Below, piece after piece: positions 35,052 through 43,585 of a stretch of DNA of 64,000 nt. The DNA is from Thiomicrorhabdus sp. (GTDB lineage: Bacteria > Pseudomonadota > Gammaproteobacteria > Thiomicrospirales > Thiomicrospiraceae). The DNA lies in the NCBI RefSeq assembly GCF_963662555.1, contig NZ_OY759719.1, positions 1,508,985-1,572,984 of the forward strand, read 5' to 3'. The translations under genes were made by a program, and so were the position numbers. How positions within the stretch are numbered: position 1 is the first letter of the stretch; each line of letters begins with the position of its first letter. The notes under the pieces are model-generated. The model was not told the DNA's origin. It was given only the letters and a program-made list of their open reading frames with translations, and did no database searches.

Positions 35052-35087
35052 AAACCCGCTAAACTATTTTGTTTAGCGGGTTTTTTT
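35052..35087 (+). terminator. Terminator of the Amt-GGDEF gene
   Basis: AAACCCGCTAAAC/GTTTAGCGGGTTT with a 6-base loop, then T-run. Nothing else was recognised between 35088 and 35389. Confidence 0.94.
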
Positions 35088-35389
35088 ATGGGGCTTTGCC
35101 TGAAAAATTTAAAACTTCTCATAATTTCTCATTGCCGTCTTCTCATACAAAACTCTTTAACCGTATATATCAGCTAATTACTTCAAGATTCATTATATCT
35201 AGGTTCATAATATGGTTCATAATATGGCAGCATCTCAACTCATAATTTTATTGACAGTTAAAAAATGAGCTAGATTGCAATAATTAAGCAACTAAAAATT
35301 GAGAGCAAATGTACCCCTGAGCGTAGTTAAAATTTAACTGCGACACTAAATAATTCTACTTTTAATAATAAAGGTTGCTTACAAAGCTT

Positions 35390-36313
35390 ATGCCACACCA
35401 CCATATGCAAAACCACCGACTTGCTTATTTTTTGCTGATACTTACCACCTTATTTTGGGCCGGTAATTTTGTATTGGCTCGTGCGGTTCATGCCAGTGTA
35501 CCGCCCATAGGTTTGGCATTTTGGCGATGGTTTGCAGTGGCTGTATTTATTGTGCCTTGGGCATGGAAAGAGCTACGCGAACAGTGGCCTGTAATGAAGT
35601 CACATCCTTGGTTAATGATAGCCTTTGGCGTTTTTAGTGTTGGAGCATTTAACACCTTGGTGTACATAGGTTTGCAAACCACCACGGCAGTTAATGGTTT
35701 ATTACTCTTGTCGTCTGGGCCTATGTTTATTTTATTGTTTTCATCGTTAATGTTGGGGCAAGCATTTAAACTTTTTCAGATTATCGGATTGATTGTTTCA
35801 GCTGTCGGAGTGTTGCTTGTTTTAACCCACGGTGATTTGTCTAACCTTGTTGGTTTAGAAAGTAATACAGGAGTTCTTTGGGTCTTAGGTGGTGTGATTA
35901 GTTGGGCAATTTATTCAGTTTTACTTCATAAAAAGCCAGCAGGCATTGGCGGGAGTGGTTTTTTTGCTGCCACGGTTATTATTGGATTAATTGGGCTCTT
36001 GCCTTTCTATTTGATAGAAACTTTTATCCAAAATCGTCCTGTTCATGTTAATTTGGATTTAATTTTAACGGTCGCTTATGTGGCGGTGTTTGCGTCTATT
36101 CTTGCCTATTTATTTTGGAATAAAGCGGTTGAAATGATTGGTGCCAGTCGTTCTAGTCCGTTTATTCATTTAATACCTGCCTTTGGATTGGTTTTGTCGG
36201 TAATATTTCTTGGTGAACATATGAAACAAACTGATTTTATTGGTTTAACCCTGATATTTTTAGGGCTTGTAGTCGCCGCAGGCAAGTTTGGTTTATCTAA
36301 GCTCCAACCGTAA
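35390..36313 (+). CDS. EamA/DMT-superfamily permease
   Basis: 307 residues from ATG 35390; a TTG at 35375 is in frame directly behind AAAGG and an ATG at 35405 is also possible, so the start is uncertain by five codons. Ten hydrophobic helices in two EamA repeats. Signature segments: LTTLFWAGNFVLARAVH at the start and PFIHLIPAFGLVLSVIFLGE near 260-280. These proteins export metabolites or amino acids; the substrate is unknown. Monocistronic. No terminator was seen before the next palindrome at 36446. Confidence 0.9.
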   Translation: MPHHHMQNHRLAYFLLILTTLFWAGNFVLARAVHASVPPIGLAFWRWFAVAVFIVPWAWKELREQWPVMKSHPWLMIAFGVFSVGAFNTLVYIGLQTTTAVNGLLLLSSGPMFILLFSSLMLGQAFKLFQIIGLIVSAVGVLLVLTHGDLSNLVGLESNTGVLWVLGGVISWAIYSVLLHKKPAGIGGSGFFAATVIIGLIGLLPFYLIETFIQNRPVHVNLDLILTVAYVAVFASILAYLFWNKAVEMIGASRSSPFIHLIPAFGLVLSVIFLGEHMKQTDFIGLTLIFLGLVVAAGKFGLSKLQP

Positions 36314-36445
36314 ACAACGGTTAGAACTTTCTATTAAACAGTAAACTCAGTTGAAAGCCTGTTTAAAAATTATACCAAGTGGTTTTTTACCGTTTTTACG
36401 ACATATTTTGTGAAAGAAAATCACGCAGTTATAAACTTTATTGTG

Positions 36446-36457
36446 ACCAGGCCTGGT
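36446..36457. repeat. Dispersed palindrome ACCAGGCCTGGT
   Basis: Perfect core; left flank TTGTG, right AAATTAA. About 90 bases before the AraC gene. Confidence 0.93.
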
Positions 36458-36545
36458 AAATTAAACGTAATATCACATTAGCAATTTCAGTCAAGATTAC
36501 ACCCATTATTTACTTCAAAATGCATTTTAAATTGTGAGGGAAACA

Positions 36546-37412
36546 ATGACACAAGTAAATTATGCACGCTATGAAGAGAAGATGAATAATGTTTCTAAAT
36601 TTATTTTAGACCACTTAGACGAAGACCTAACCGTTGAGAGTTTAAGTGAGGTTGCTTGTTTCTCTAAGTTCCATTTTCATAGGCAATTTTCGGCCTTTTT
36701 TGGAATGTCGGTTATTCAATATGTTTTGTTAAATAGACTAAAACGATCAGCACAACAGTTGGTGTTTAATACAGACAAAAAGATTATTGATATTGCATTT
36801 GATGCACACTTTAAAAATGCGGAATCTTTTTCTAGAGCATTTAAAAAAGTGGTGAATCAATCTCCCTCACAATTCAGAAGAATGCCGGACTGGAGTGTTT
36901 GGCATCAATTGTTATCTCCTAATAATATGTTAAGGATGAGAGAGATGGATGTAAAAATTGTTGAGTTTGATAAAACTAAAGTGGCTGTGCTAGAGCATTT
37001 AGGAAACCCGTTAAACGTAGAAAAAAGTGTAGAAAAGTTTAGAGATTGGCGTAAAACTACGGGGTTATCGCCAATAGTCTCAAGTAGAAGTTTTGGGATT
37101 GTTTACAGTGATCCTGATGTGTCAAATCCTGAAACATTTCGGTTTGATATTTGTGGCGAAATCGAAGTTGATTTACCTGATAATGAATGGGGCGTGATTA
37201 GCAAGGAAATATCTGGTGGCCGATGTGCCGTCTTACGTCATATAGGCAGTCTTAATCATATTGGTGAAAAAGTACGTTATTTATATGCCGATTGGTTGGC
37301 CGAAAGTGGTCAAGAATTGAGAGATGAACCTTGTTTTTTTCATTACACAAATATTGAAACGCAAGGGAATGAGGCAGAGCTTAAAACAGATATATATCTT
37401 CCAATTGTTTAG
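36546..37412 (+). CDS. AraC-family regulator with GyrI-like effector domain
   Basis: 288 residues from ATG 36546, with GAGGG 7 bases upstream; a GTG at 36534 is in frame but improbable. Residues 1-105 are a double helix-turn-helix AraC domain, with VACFSKFHFHRQFSAFFG and AFDAHFKNAESFSRAFKKVVNQSPSQFR. Residues about 125-285 are a GyrI/SbmC-like small-molecule domain. This is the Rob/SoxS-like layout of regulators of multidrug or stress genes. Upstream lies a DMT exporter; downstream an amino-acid permease. Neither is shown to be a target. Confidence 0.92.
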   Translation: MTQVNYARYEEKMNNVSKFILDHLDEDLTVESLSEVACFSKFHFHRQFSAFFGMSVIQYVLLNRLKRSAQQLVFNTDKKIIDIAFDAHFKNAESFSRAFKKVVNQSPSQFRRMPDWSVWHQLLSPNNMLRMREMDVKIVEFDKTKVAVLEHLGNPLNVEKSVEKFRDWRKTTGLSPIVSSRSFGIVYSDPDVSNPETFRFDICGEIEVDLPDNEWGVISKEISGGRCAVLRHIGSLNHIGEKVRYLYADWLAESGQELRDEPCFFHYTNIETQGNEAELKTDIYLPIV

Positions 37413-37615
37413 GCTAATCATAAAGCGATTGAGTCTTTATGTTTAGGGGCTTTCTAAAACCTTGTTGTTATTTTCATAATCTTAATTTTAAATCTTAATT
37501 TTAAATCTTAATTTTAATGATAAAAATAGACTGGAATCATTGGGCGAATTAATAAAGCTGCTCAACAAATGATATGTGAATTAATGTTGTTAAGGTGATG
37601 TTATATTTATAAATT

Positions 37616-37627
37616 ACCAGGCCTGGT
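37616..37627. repeat. Dispersed palindrome ACCAGGCCTGGT
   Basis: Perfect copy, 11 bases before the terminator at 37639. Confidence 0.95.
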
Positions 37628-37638
37628 AAACCTAAAAT

Positions 37639-37672
37639 AAACCCGCCTAGCTATCGGTTAAGTGGGTTTTTT
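37639..37672 (+). terminator. Weak GCGGG-type terminator
   Basis: AACCCGCC and AGTGGGTT arms with G-T pairs, then six T. A partly decayed member of the terminator class that follows the palindrome. Confidence 0.65.
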
Positions 37673-37803
37673 GTTGTTTGTATTTAAGATTTTATTATTG
37701 CTGTCGTGCAAGGTTTATTGTGCTGATTTTAGGGTATGATACTTTACATCATATTGTGTTTTAGTGCGTATTCGTTAAAACCGTTAGTTATTGAAGGATG
37801 AGA

Positions 37804-39153
37804 ATGTCTGAGAAAATGGGGTCTGAAAAAACAAGAACTATTGGCCTTTTGGGTGCGATATCTATTGGTATTGGCGGTATGGTTGGCGGCGGAATATTTG
37901 CCGTTTTAGGTGAAGCCGTGTCACTTGCTCATGGCGCAACGGCAATGGCATTTTTATTTGCAGGTGTAGTCGCTTTATTTACCTCTTATTCATACGCCAA
38001 ATTATCGGTTAAGTATCAAAGTCAGGGCGGAACAGTTACTTTTATAGACAAGGCCTTTAATCATAATCTGTTATCGGGTTCAATCAATTTGCTGCTATGG
38101 CTCAGTTATTTGGTAACAATTGCTTTGTATGCGGTGGCTTTTTCTTCTTATGCACAAACCTTTTTTAAAGGCGATTCTGGCCTTTGGCTAAATCATCAAT
38201 GGCTAAACCATCTTTTTATTAGTTTGGCTATTCTTTTGCCCTTTGCAATTAACTTAATCAGTGCCTCTATTGTGGGTAAATCTGAAACTATTATTGTGGT
38301 GATTAAAGTTGTTTTATTGATTATTGTGATTGCTGCTAGTGCCTCGTTTGTTGATGTTGAACGTTTATCGTATCAACATTGGGGTAGCTCGCTGTCAATT
38401 GTGATTGCGGGTATGGTCATTTTTGTAGCCTATGAAGGCTTTGAGTTAATTGCTAACGCTTCTGAGGACATAAAAAACCCAAAAGTTAATTTGCCTAGAG
38501 CATTTTATGGATCCGTTATTTTAGTGGTTATTTTGTATGTATTGATTGCGTTAATTACAGTAGGAACTGTGCCAGAAAGTGAGATTTTATCTGCTAAAGA
38601 TTATGCTTTAGCGGTGGCTGCTAAACCTGCATTAGGTACGGTAGGTTTTATTGTTGTATCCGTTGCTGCGTTATTAGCCACGTTTTCAGCAATTAACGCC
38701 ACTATTTACGGCAATTCTCGCTTAGCTTATATTATTGCGATTGAGGGTGAACTGCCAAAGGTTATGGATTCTGAAAAAAGAAATATTCCATTTATGGGCG
38801 TTATTCTTACTTCAGTTTTGAGTTTTCTAATTGCCAACTCGATTAGTCTAAGAGAAATTTCTATTATTGGCAGTGCCAGTTTTCTGTTGGTGTTTTTTAT
38901 TGTGAATGTGGCAGCGTATCGTTTAAGGGATGAAATCAATGCTAATAAAGTGGTTATCATATTTGCTAGTTTAGTGAGTTTTGCGGCTTTAATAGCCTTG
39001 CTTGTGCATACCTATCAAAATAATCCAAAAGCCATTGTCGTTTTTATCTCGTTTATATTAGTCTCAGTTATGTTTGAGGCCGTGTACGGCAAACTGGTTC
39101 GTAAGCACCTGTTTCATAGAGCTTATGATAAAAGTGATAAATCAACAGTCTAG
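37804..39153 (+). CDS. APC-superfamily amino-acid permease
   Basis: 449 residues from ATG 37804, since GAAGGA sits 5-6 bases upstream; ATG 37798 lies directly on it. Twelve membrane helices. Helix 1 has the unwound substrate motif IGIGGMVGGGIFAVLG and helix 6 has VIFVAYEGFELIANASEDIKNP, both APC signatures. It takes up amino acids or polyamines by proton symport or exchange. The C-terminus is short and basic. It is followed 90 bases on by a gene of unknown function without a clear terminator. Confidence 0.93.
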   Translation: MSEKMGSEKTRTIGLLGAISIGIGGMVGGGIFAVLGEAVSLAHGATAMAFLFAGVVALFTSYSYAKLSVKYQSQGGTVTFIDKAFNHNLLSGSINLLLWLSYLVTIALYAVAFSSYAQTFFKGDSGLWLNHQWLNHLFISLAILLPFAINLISASIVGKSETIIVVIKVVLLIIVIAASASFVDVERLSYQHWGSSLSIVIAGMVIFVAYEGFELIANASEDIKNPKVNLPRAFYGSVILVVILYVLIALITVGTVPESEILSAKDYALAVAAKPALGTVGFIVVSVAALLATFSAINATIYGNSRLAYIIAIEGELPKVMDSEKRNIPFMGVILTSVLSFLIANSISLREISIIGSASFLLVFFIVNVAAYRLRDEINANKVVIIFASLVSFAALIALLVHTYQNNPKAIVVFISFILVSVMFEAVYGKLVRKHLFHRAYDKSDKSTV

Positions 39154-39242
39154 TAAGCCGTTTTTTAGACCTAAATACGATGTTGTAAGAATGAATTAGC
39201 ATGTATCACCATGTAATTACGACATGATAGGATTTGTAATTT

Positions 39243-39701
39243 ATGACCAATCAAAACCACCAATCACTCAAAGCAGATTTAAAGAAACTTCAATCCGTCT
39301 CATATATGAGAGTTAATGCCAAGCCTGCCGTGTTAGATGAACTCCAAGAAAGATTGGAATCCATTGAACAAGCTGCAATTTTAAAGCAACAAGGCGGTGT
39401 AGAAGTGCATGTTGGATCAGATGTACTGCCCACTTCATTCAATCTTAAACGTATTAATGACGAACTGGTGTGTGATAACTTTGTGGTAGAAGGGTCATCT
39501 AATGGCACCATTGCTCATAATATTTTTAATGAATTTCAAATAACAGAGATTGAGTTTGAAAGCTTGGTTGCTGGCCCTGGCATGTTTGAAAAAGGGATGG
39601 TGTTTTATGTGAAAAATACCCAGCAAGATGTATTTGATTTGGAGCTAGAGAGCGATTATAAGTTTAAATTTGTGAACCCAGATTTAGTATTACAAAGTTA
39701 A
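39243..39701 (+). CDS. Conserved-looking cytoplasmic protein, unknown
   Basis: 152 residues. The first 55 are a charged helix (LKADLKKLQSVSYMRVN, LQERLESIEQAAILKQQ); the rest is beta-rich with FNEFQITEIEFESLVAGPGMFEKGMVFYVKNTQQDVFDLELE. No Cys, no membrane helix, no signal. No family recognised. The start ATG has a weak upstream site (GGATTTGTAATTT). It lies in the same direction as the permease and may be read from it. Confidence 0.7.
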   Translation: MTNQNHQSLKADLKKLQSVSYMRVNAKPAVLDELQERLESIEQAAILKQQGGVEVHVGSDVLPTSFNLKRINDELVCDNFVVEGSSNGTIAHNIFNEFQITEIEFESLVAGPGMFEKGMVFYVKNTQQDVFDLELESDYKFKFVNPDLVLQS

Positions 39702-39768
39702 ATAACGTTTCGTAAAACAAAGCTTTATTCTGCTTTGTGATGTCAGAGTTTCTTCAAAGTTAAAAAAT

Positions 39769-39780
39769 ACCAGGCCTGGT
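39769..39780. repeat. Dispersed palindrome ACCAGGCCTGGT
   Basis: Perfect core; left flank AAT, right AACC. Confidence 0.93.
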
Positions 39781-39898
39781 AACCTATTATTAATAAAGTG
39801 TTATTAATTAAGTGTTTATTATCAAATTGCTTATTTGATTTATTAAATATTTATTTATTTCATACTTGATTTTTAAACGTAACTTGGAGGATTTTGTA

Positions 39899-40279
39899 AT
39901 GAATTATCAACGTCATGGATTATCGGTTGGAATCACTAGAGTAGAAGATAAATTTTTCCTAACATTAAAAGTTCAAGGCAAGCTGACACACAATGATTAC
40001 GAGCACATTACACCAATGATTGACTCTGCGCTTGCTGAAGTTAACCAACCAAAAGTGAATGCCTTAATTGATGGAACGGAATTAGAAGGTTGGGAACCAC
40101 GTGCGGCCTGGGACGATTTTAAGTTGGGCCTTAAGCATGGAAGCGAGTTTGAGAAGATTGCTATTTATGGAAATAAAAAATGGCAAGAGTTCGTCGCAAA
40201 AATAGGGGGATGGTTCATTGCGGGTGAAGTGCAATTTTTTGATAATGTTGATGACGCGATTGCTTGGCTTAAAGAATGA
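39899..40279 (+). CDS. SpoIIAA-like (STAS-type) protein
   Basis: 126 residues from ATG 39899, with GGAGG 9 bases upstream; the in-frame TTG at 39866 lies before the ribosome site. The pattern FFLTLKVQGKLTHNDYEHITPMID, then VNALIDGTELEGWEPRAAWDDFKLGLKH and KIAIYGNKKWQEFVAKIGGWF is that of the SpoIIAA-like family. Function in these bacteria is unclear; they resemble anti-sigma-antagonist folds and bind lipophilic ligands in some reports. Single cytoplasmic domain. Confidence 0.9.
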   Translation: MNYQRHGLSVGITRVEDKFFLTLKVQGKLTHNDYEHITPMIDSALAEVNQPKVNALIDGTELEGWEPRAAWDDFKLGLKHGSEFEKIAIYGNKKWQEFVAKIGGWFIAGEVQFFDNVDDAIAWLKE

Positions 40280-40567
40280 TTTTTAAAGTAGTAGGTTGAG
40301 AGTTAATGACTTATCGTTAATAACATCGCTAATGACATCGTTAATGATCTATAGTCTTTAACATTTGATTATTGTTTTGTGGCTTTTTTACGCATGGTGA
40401 ATAAGCATGCTTTTATGGTTTTTTTGAAAAATTAATATTATGATGCATAAACCAAATAGCGATAAAAATATTGAATTAGTCGTTATGAACGTTAATAAAT
40501 TGAATAGGCTTTTGGTATAAAAAATTATAAAAATAATAATATAAACAATCATATAAGCGAGATTCTT

Positions 40568-41482
40568 ATGAAAAAAATATTCAATACAATTTTTGCAGGC
40601 CTGGTCGCTCTACAAATAGCTATGTTTGCTTCTTCTGTACAAGCGGCAGAAGTTAAAGAAATTAAACAAACCCATAATGGCATCACCCTAAATGCCAATT
40701 TAATGATGGCAGATGGTAAGACCTTTGCCGACGATATTGTTTTATTAACTCACGGTACGCTTACTCACAAAGATCGTTCAACCTATGCTCAGTTACAAAA
40801 AAACTTAGCAGGGCATGGCATTAGTTCTTTAGCTATTAACCTCTCTTTGGGGTTGAGTGATCGCCATGGTGAATACGATTGTGCAGTACCTCATATTCAT
40901 AAACATACTGATGCTCTAAAAGAGATAGATTTTTGGCTAAATTGGTTGCAAAAACAAGGTGCTAAAAATATCACTTTAATGGGCCATTCTCGTGGTGGTA
41001 ACCAAACCGCTTGGTATTCCATTGAGCATGACAGCAATGCCTTTAAAAAAGTGGTTTTATTAGCGCCAGCAACAGGTGGGCAACAGGCTGCTGAAGACTA
41101 TCAAAAAAAATACGGTAAGCCTCTTCAGCCAATTTTAGATAAAGCCAATAAATTGGTTGCAGAAGGTAAGGGCGATACGATGTTAAAGGACATTGATTTT
41201 ATTTACTGCAAAAAGGCGCAAGTTACTGCGGCAGCATTTGCAGATTATTACAATGTAAAACCACAATTTAACACTATTGGCCTATTAAAAGGGGCTAAAA
41301 AAGACACTTTAGTGATTATAGGATCAGCTGATACTGTTGAAGCTGATTTACCCGAGAAAATGAAACAGCTTGCTGATTCTGACAAAGTGCAAACAGTAAC
41401 GATTGAAGATGCTACACACTTCTTTTTAGATTTTGCTAATGAAGATGTTGCCACAGCGGTTGCAGAATTTATTGAGCAATAA
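40568..41482 (+). CDS. Secreted alpha/beta-hydrolase
   Basis: 304 residues. Signal peptide about 1-26 (ends SSVQA). Hydrolase fold with VLLTHGTLTHKDRSTY, the nucleophile elbow GHSRGGNQ (Ser near residue 142), and the acid and His in IIGSADTVEADLP and DATHFFLDF. It probably hydrolyses esters or small lipids in the periplasm. The signal peptide contains a dispersed 10-mer read as A-G-L-V. ATG follows a GCGAG-type site by about 7 bases. Short tandem repeats begin at its stop codon. Confidence 0.88.
   Translation: MKKIFNTIFAGLVALQIAMFASSVQAAEVKEIKQTHNGITLNANLMMADGKTFADDIVLLTHGTLTHKDRSTYAQLQKNLAGHGISSLAINLSLGLSDRHGEYDCAVPHIHKHTDALKEIDFWLNWLQKQGAKNITLMGHSRGGNQTAWYSIEHDSNAFKKVVLLAPATGGQQAAEDYQKKYGKPLQPILDKANKLVAEGKGDTMLKDIDFIYCKKAQVTAAAFADYYNVKPQFNTIGLLKGAKKDTLVIIGSADTVEADLPEKMKQLADSDKVQTVTIEDATHFFLDFANEDVATAVAEFIEQ
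40596..40605. repeat. Intragenic dispersed 10-mer CAGGCCTGGT in a signal-peptide segment
   Basis: Frame gives A-G-L-V (GCA GGC CTG GTC) in the hydrophobic core of the signal peptide. Confidence 0.85.
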
Positions 41483-41489
41483 CGGCTTG

Positions 41490-41549
41490 AGTAATAACAG
41501 TTTAAGTAATAACAGTTTAAGTAATAACAGTTTAAGTAATAATTGATTG
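41490..41549 (+). repeat. 15-bp tandem repeat after the hydrolase gene
   Basis: Three exact units AGTAATAACAGTTTA (41490-41534) and a partial fourth. A related unit spans the stop codon itself, so the repeat grew from the 3' end of the gene. Confidence 0.92.
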
Positions 41550-41570
41550 AGTATTCATTTAACAGCTTTT

Positions 41571-41582
41571 ACCAGGCCTGGT
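41571..41582. repeat. Dispersed palindrome ACCAGGCCTGGT
   Basis: Perfect copy with TTTT/AAAA flanks (20-bp symmetry), 50 bases before a terminator. Confidence 0.95.
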
Positions 41583-41634
41583 AAAAGTACAGATTAAAAA
41601 GCTAAATCAATCATATAAAACGTTTAAAAAACCT

Positions 41635-41672
41635 AAGCCTGCATATTGTTCAATGTATGCAGGCTTTTTTAT
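41635..41672 (+). terminator. Terminator of the hydrolase gene
   Basis: AAGCCTGCATA/TATGCAGGCTT stem, 10-base loop, then six T. The remaining DNA to 41902 shows no gene. Confidence 0.93.
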
Positions 41673-41902
41673 TGTTGTCTTTTTGTTTATTCATTATCAC
41701 TCTACTTTTTTGTAAAAGTTACTTCATCTTTTAAATTTAGCGTTGTGCTAATATCAAACTCTCTTTTTTGATTTATACCATTTACCTTGCAAAAGCTACT
41801 TTATGGTAGCGATGATTTAAGGTGAATTTAAATCAATAGGTGCATTTATGTTCACTGTATCAAGTGAATAACGCACGTTTCAAAACGTTAAAAGGTAAAG
41901 CA

Positions 41903-42190
41903 ATGACAGTAGAAGCAATCGCTTGGCTTATGATTATTACGCCATCGATTATTACCGGCATTATATTGGCCTATTTTGTTAAAGGCCGTTTAGGACTGAT
42001 TTTATCGGCATTAGTTCCCTGGATAGGGCTTTTGATTGCACTGTTGTGTGAGCACTATTTTTTTGCTTGTCGGGTTGATGGGATTGTTATGTGGCCTATT
42101 GCTCAACTTTTTGGGGGCACCATCGCCGCTATCGCTGGTATTGTCGGTTACCAAGTAGCCAAAGATGTTTTTTGCAAAAAACAAGCTTAA
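41903..42190 (+). CDS. Small three-helix membrane protein, unknown
   Basis: 95 residues from ATG 41903, with AAAAGG 7 bases upstream; the frame extends to 41840 but with no ribosome site. Three hydrophobic helices: about 5-28, 33-52 and 68-88. Hydrophobic and Gly-rich, with Cys in CEHYFFACRVDG between helices. No family recognised. It stands alone; the lipocalin gene begins 130 bases later. Confidence 0.7.
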   Translation: MTVEAIAWLMIITPSIITGIILAYFVKGRLGLILSALVPWIGLLIALLCEHYFFACRVDGIVMWPIAQLFGGTIAAIAGIVGYQVAKDVFCKKQA

Positions 42191-42322
42191 CTGGCTTTAA
42201 CAAAGTGTCTTTAACAAACCTCGGTTATCACTATTTTTAAAACTTCTCTTATCATCCTAAATATTCTAAACTGATTTTTAATATAGAAGCTCAATGGTGT
42301 AAATACATTAGGGATAAGCAGT

Positions 42323-42865
42323 ATGAGATTTTTAAAATGGACAGGCCTGGTAAGTTTGATTGTGATGCAATTTGGGTGTACTCAAGTACCTAAAGATGTT
42401 GAACCTGTTACAGGGTTTGATTTATCACGTTATTTAGGTAAGTGGTATGAAGTCGCTCGATTAGATCATAGTTTTGAAAAAGGTTTAACCGATGTAACGG
42501 CAACCTATTCAATGCGTGATGATGGTGGGGTTAAGGTGCTTAACCAAGGAGTGGATGCCAAAACAGGTAAAGCAAATGAAGCAATAGGAAAAGCTTATTT
42601 TGTAGATAAAGATACCGTTGGCAGGCTTAAGGTTTCATTTTTTGGGCCTTTTTATGGTGGCTATAATATCGCTAAATTAGCAGATGATTACAGCATGGCT
42701 TTAATTATTGGGCCAACCAAAGATTATGCCTGGATCTTAGCCAGATCAAACACGCCGAATGCCAGTCAATGTAAAGCTTTTTATGATAAAGCCCAACAAC
42801 TCGGAATTAAAAAAGACCAATGGATTAGAATAATAGATTGTGATTTACCCGCAAATCTAAAATAA
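42323..42865 (+). CDS. blc: Outer-membrane lipoprotein lipocalin Blc
   Basis: 180 residues. Lipoprotein signal with lipobox MQFGC (Cys19). The lipocalin signature LGKWYEVARLDHSFEKGL (about 36-53), then TATYSMRDDGGVKVLNQG and ILARSNTPNASQCKAFYDKAQQLGI are typical of bacterial Blc. It binds fatty acids or lysophospholipids at the outer membrane under envelope stress. The signal segment carries a dispersed 11-mer read as T-G-L-V. The upstream region is AT-rich, without a visible operator. Confidence 0.95.
   Translation: MRFLKWTGLVSLIVMQFGCTQVPKDVEPVTGFDLSRYLGKWYEVARLDHSFEKGLTDVTATYSMRDDGGVKVLNQGVDAKTGKANEAIGKAYFVDKDTVGRLKVSFFGPFYGGYNIAKLADDYSMALIIGPTKDYAWILARSNTPNASQCKAFYDKAQQLGIKKDQWIRIIDCDLPANLK
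42341..42351. repeat. Intragenic dispersed 11-mer ACAGGCCTGGT in blc
   Basis: Read as T-G-L-V (ACA GGC CTG GTA) in the lipoprotein signal. Confidence 0.85.
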
Positions 42866-42954
42866 ATTAAGTCTCTTTATTTTAAAAAGAATCATGCAAA
42901 GCTTTCTAATCATAGTTTGCACTTAATAAATTATAATCAATAGGATAAACATTA

Positions 42955-43428
42955 ATGAATCAAAAAGGTCTTAAGCCCATAGCAGTAATTGAGGCATCAA
43001 AAGGCTTACTTGCATTGGTTGTTAGTTTAGGTATTCATCAATTAGCTGGTGATAATATTCAGCAAATTGCAGAAAACCTATTAACCCATTTACACCTTAA
43101 TCCCGCCAGTCATTACCCCAGTGTTTTGTTACATATCATTGATAATCTAAAAGACGTTAATTTGATGTTGGTTTCGCTTGGAGCCTTAGTGTATGCGTTA
43201 ATTCGATTTGTTGAAGCTTATGGTCTTTGGCATAAATATCGATGGACAGAATGGTTTGCTTTAATTAGCGGGGGGATTTACTTACCCTTTGAAATTTATG
43301 AATTGATTACTGATACCAACCTATTAAGCTTTTCTGCTTTATTGATTAACTCAATTATTGTGCTGTATATGTATGCAATATTAAAAAGCCAACATTCTAA
43401 GCGGGCTATTATTAAAACGCCTAATTAA
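42955..43428 (+). CDS. DUF2127 membrane protein
   Basis: 157 residues with four hydrophobic segments (about 10-28, 65-85, 98-118 and 125-147). The start KGLKPIAVIEASKGLLALVV and the segment YGLWHKYRWTEWFALISGGIYLPFEIYELI are the DUF2127 hallmark. Function unknown. The last codons overlap a 23-bp tandem repeat. ATG follows AGGAT by about 8 bases. Confidence 0.88.
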   Translation: MNQKGLKPIAVIEASKGLLALVVSLGIHQLAGDNIQQIAENLLTHLHLNPASHYPSVLLHIIDNLKDVNLMLVSLGALVYALIRFVEAYGLWHKYRWTEWFALISGGIYLPFEIYELITDTNLLSFSALLINSIIVLYMYAILKSQHSKRAIIKTPN

Positions 43429-43467
43429 ACAGACAATTAACAGATAATTAAACAGACAATTAACAGA
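43422..43467 (+). repeat. 23-bp tandem duplication across the DUF2127 stop codon
   Basis: Two exact units beginning TAATTAAACAGACAATTAAC; the first contains the stop codon TAA. Confidence 0.92.
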
Positions 43468-43585
43468 TAATTAAAAATAATCTAATATTGAAGTTGTGAT
43501 GATTTGTTACCGCTTTATAATCAAATGCTCAAAACAAAATGTTATCTATCTTATTCAATAAGGTAACTTCAAAAGAGTAAAGAAC

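Larger units (their letters stand above)
37413..37803. other. Gap with repeats, palindrome and permease promoter
   Basis: AATCTTAATTTTA is repeated three times near 37478-37518. The palindrome and terminator listed below follow. The rest is AT-rich without a recognisable gene. Confidence 0.5.
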
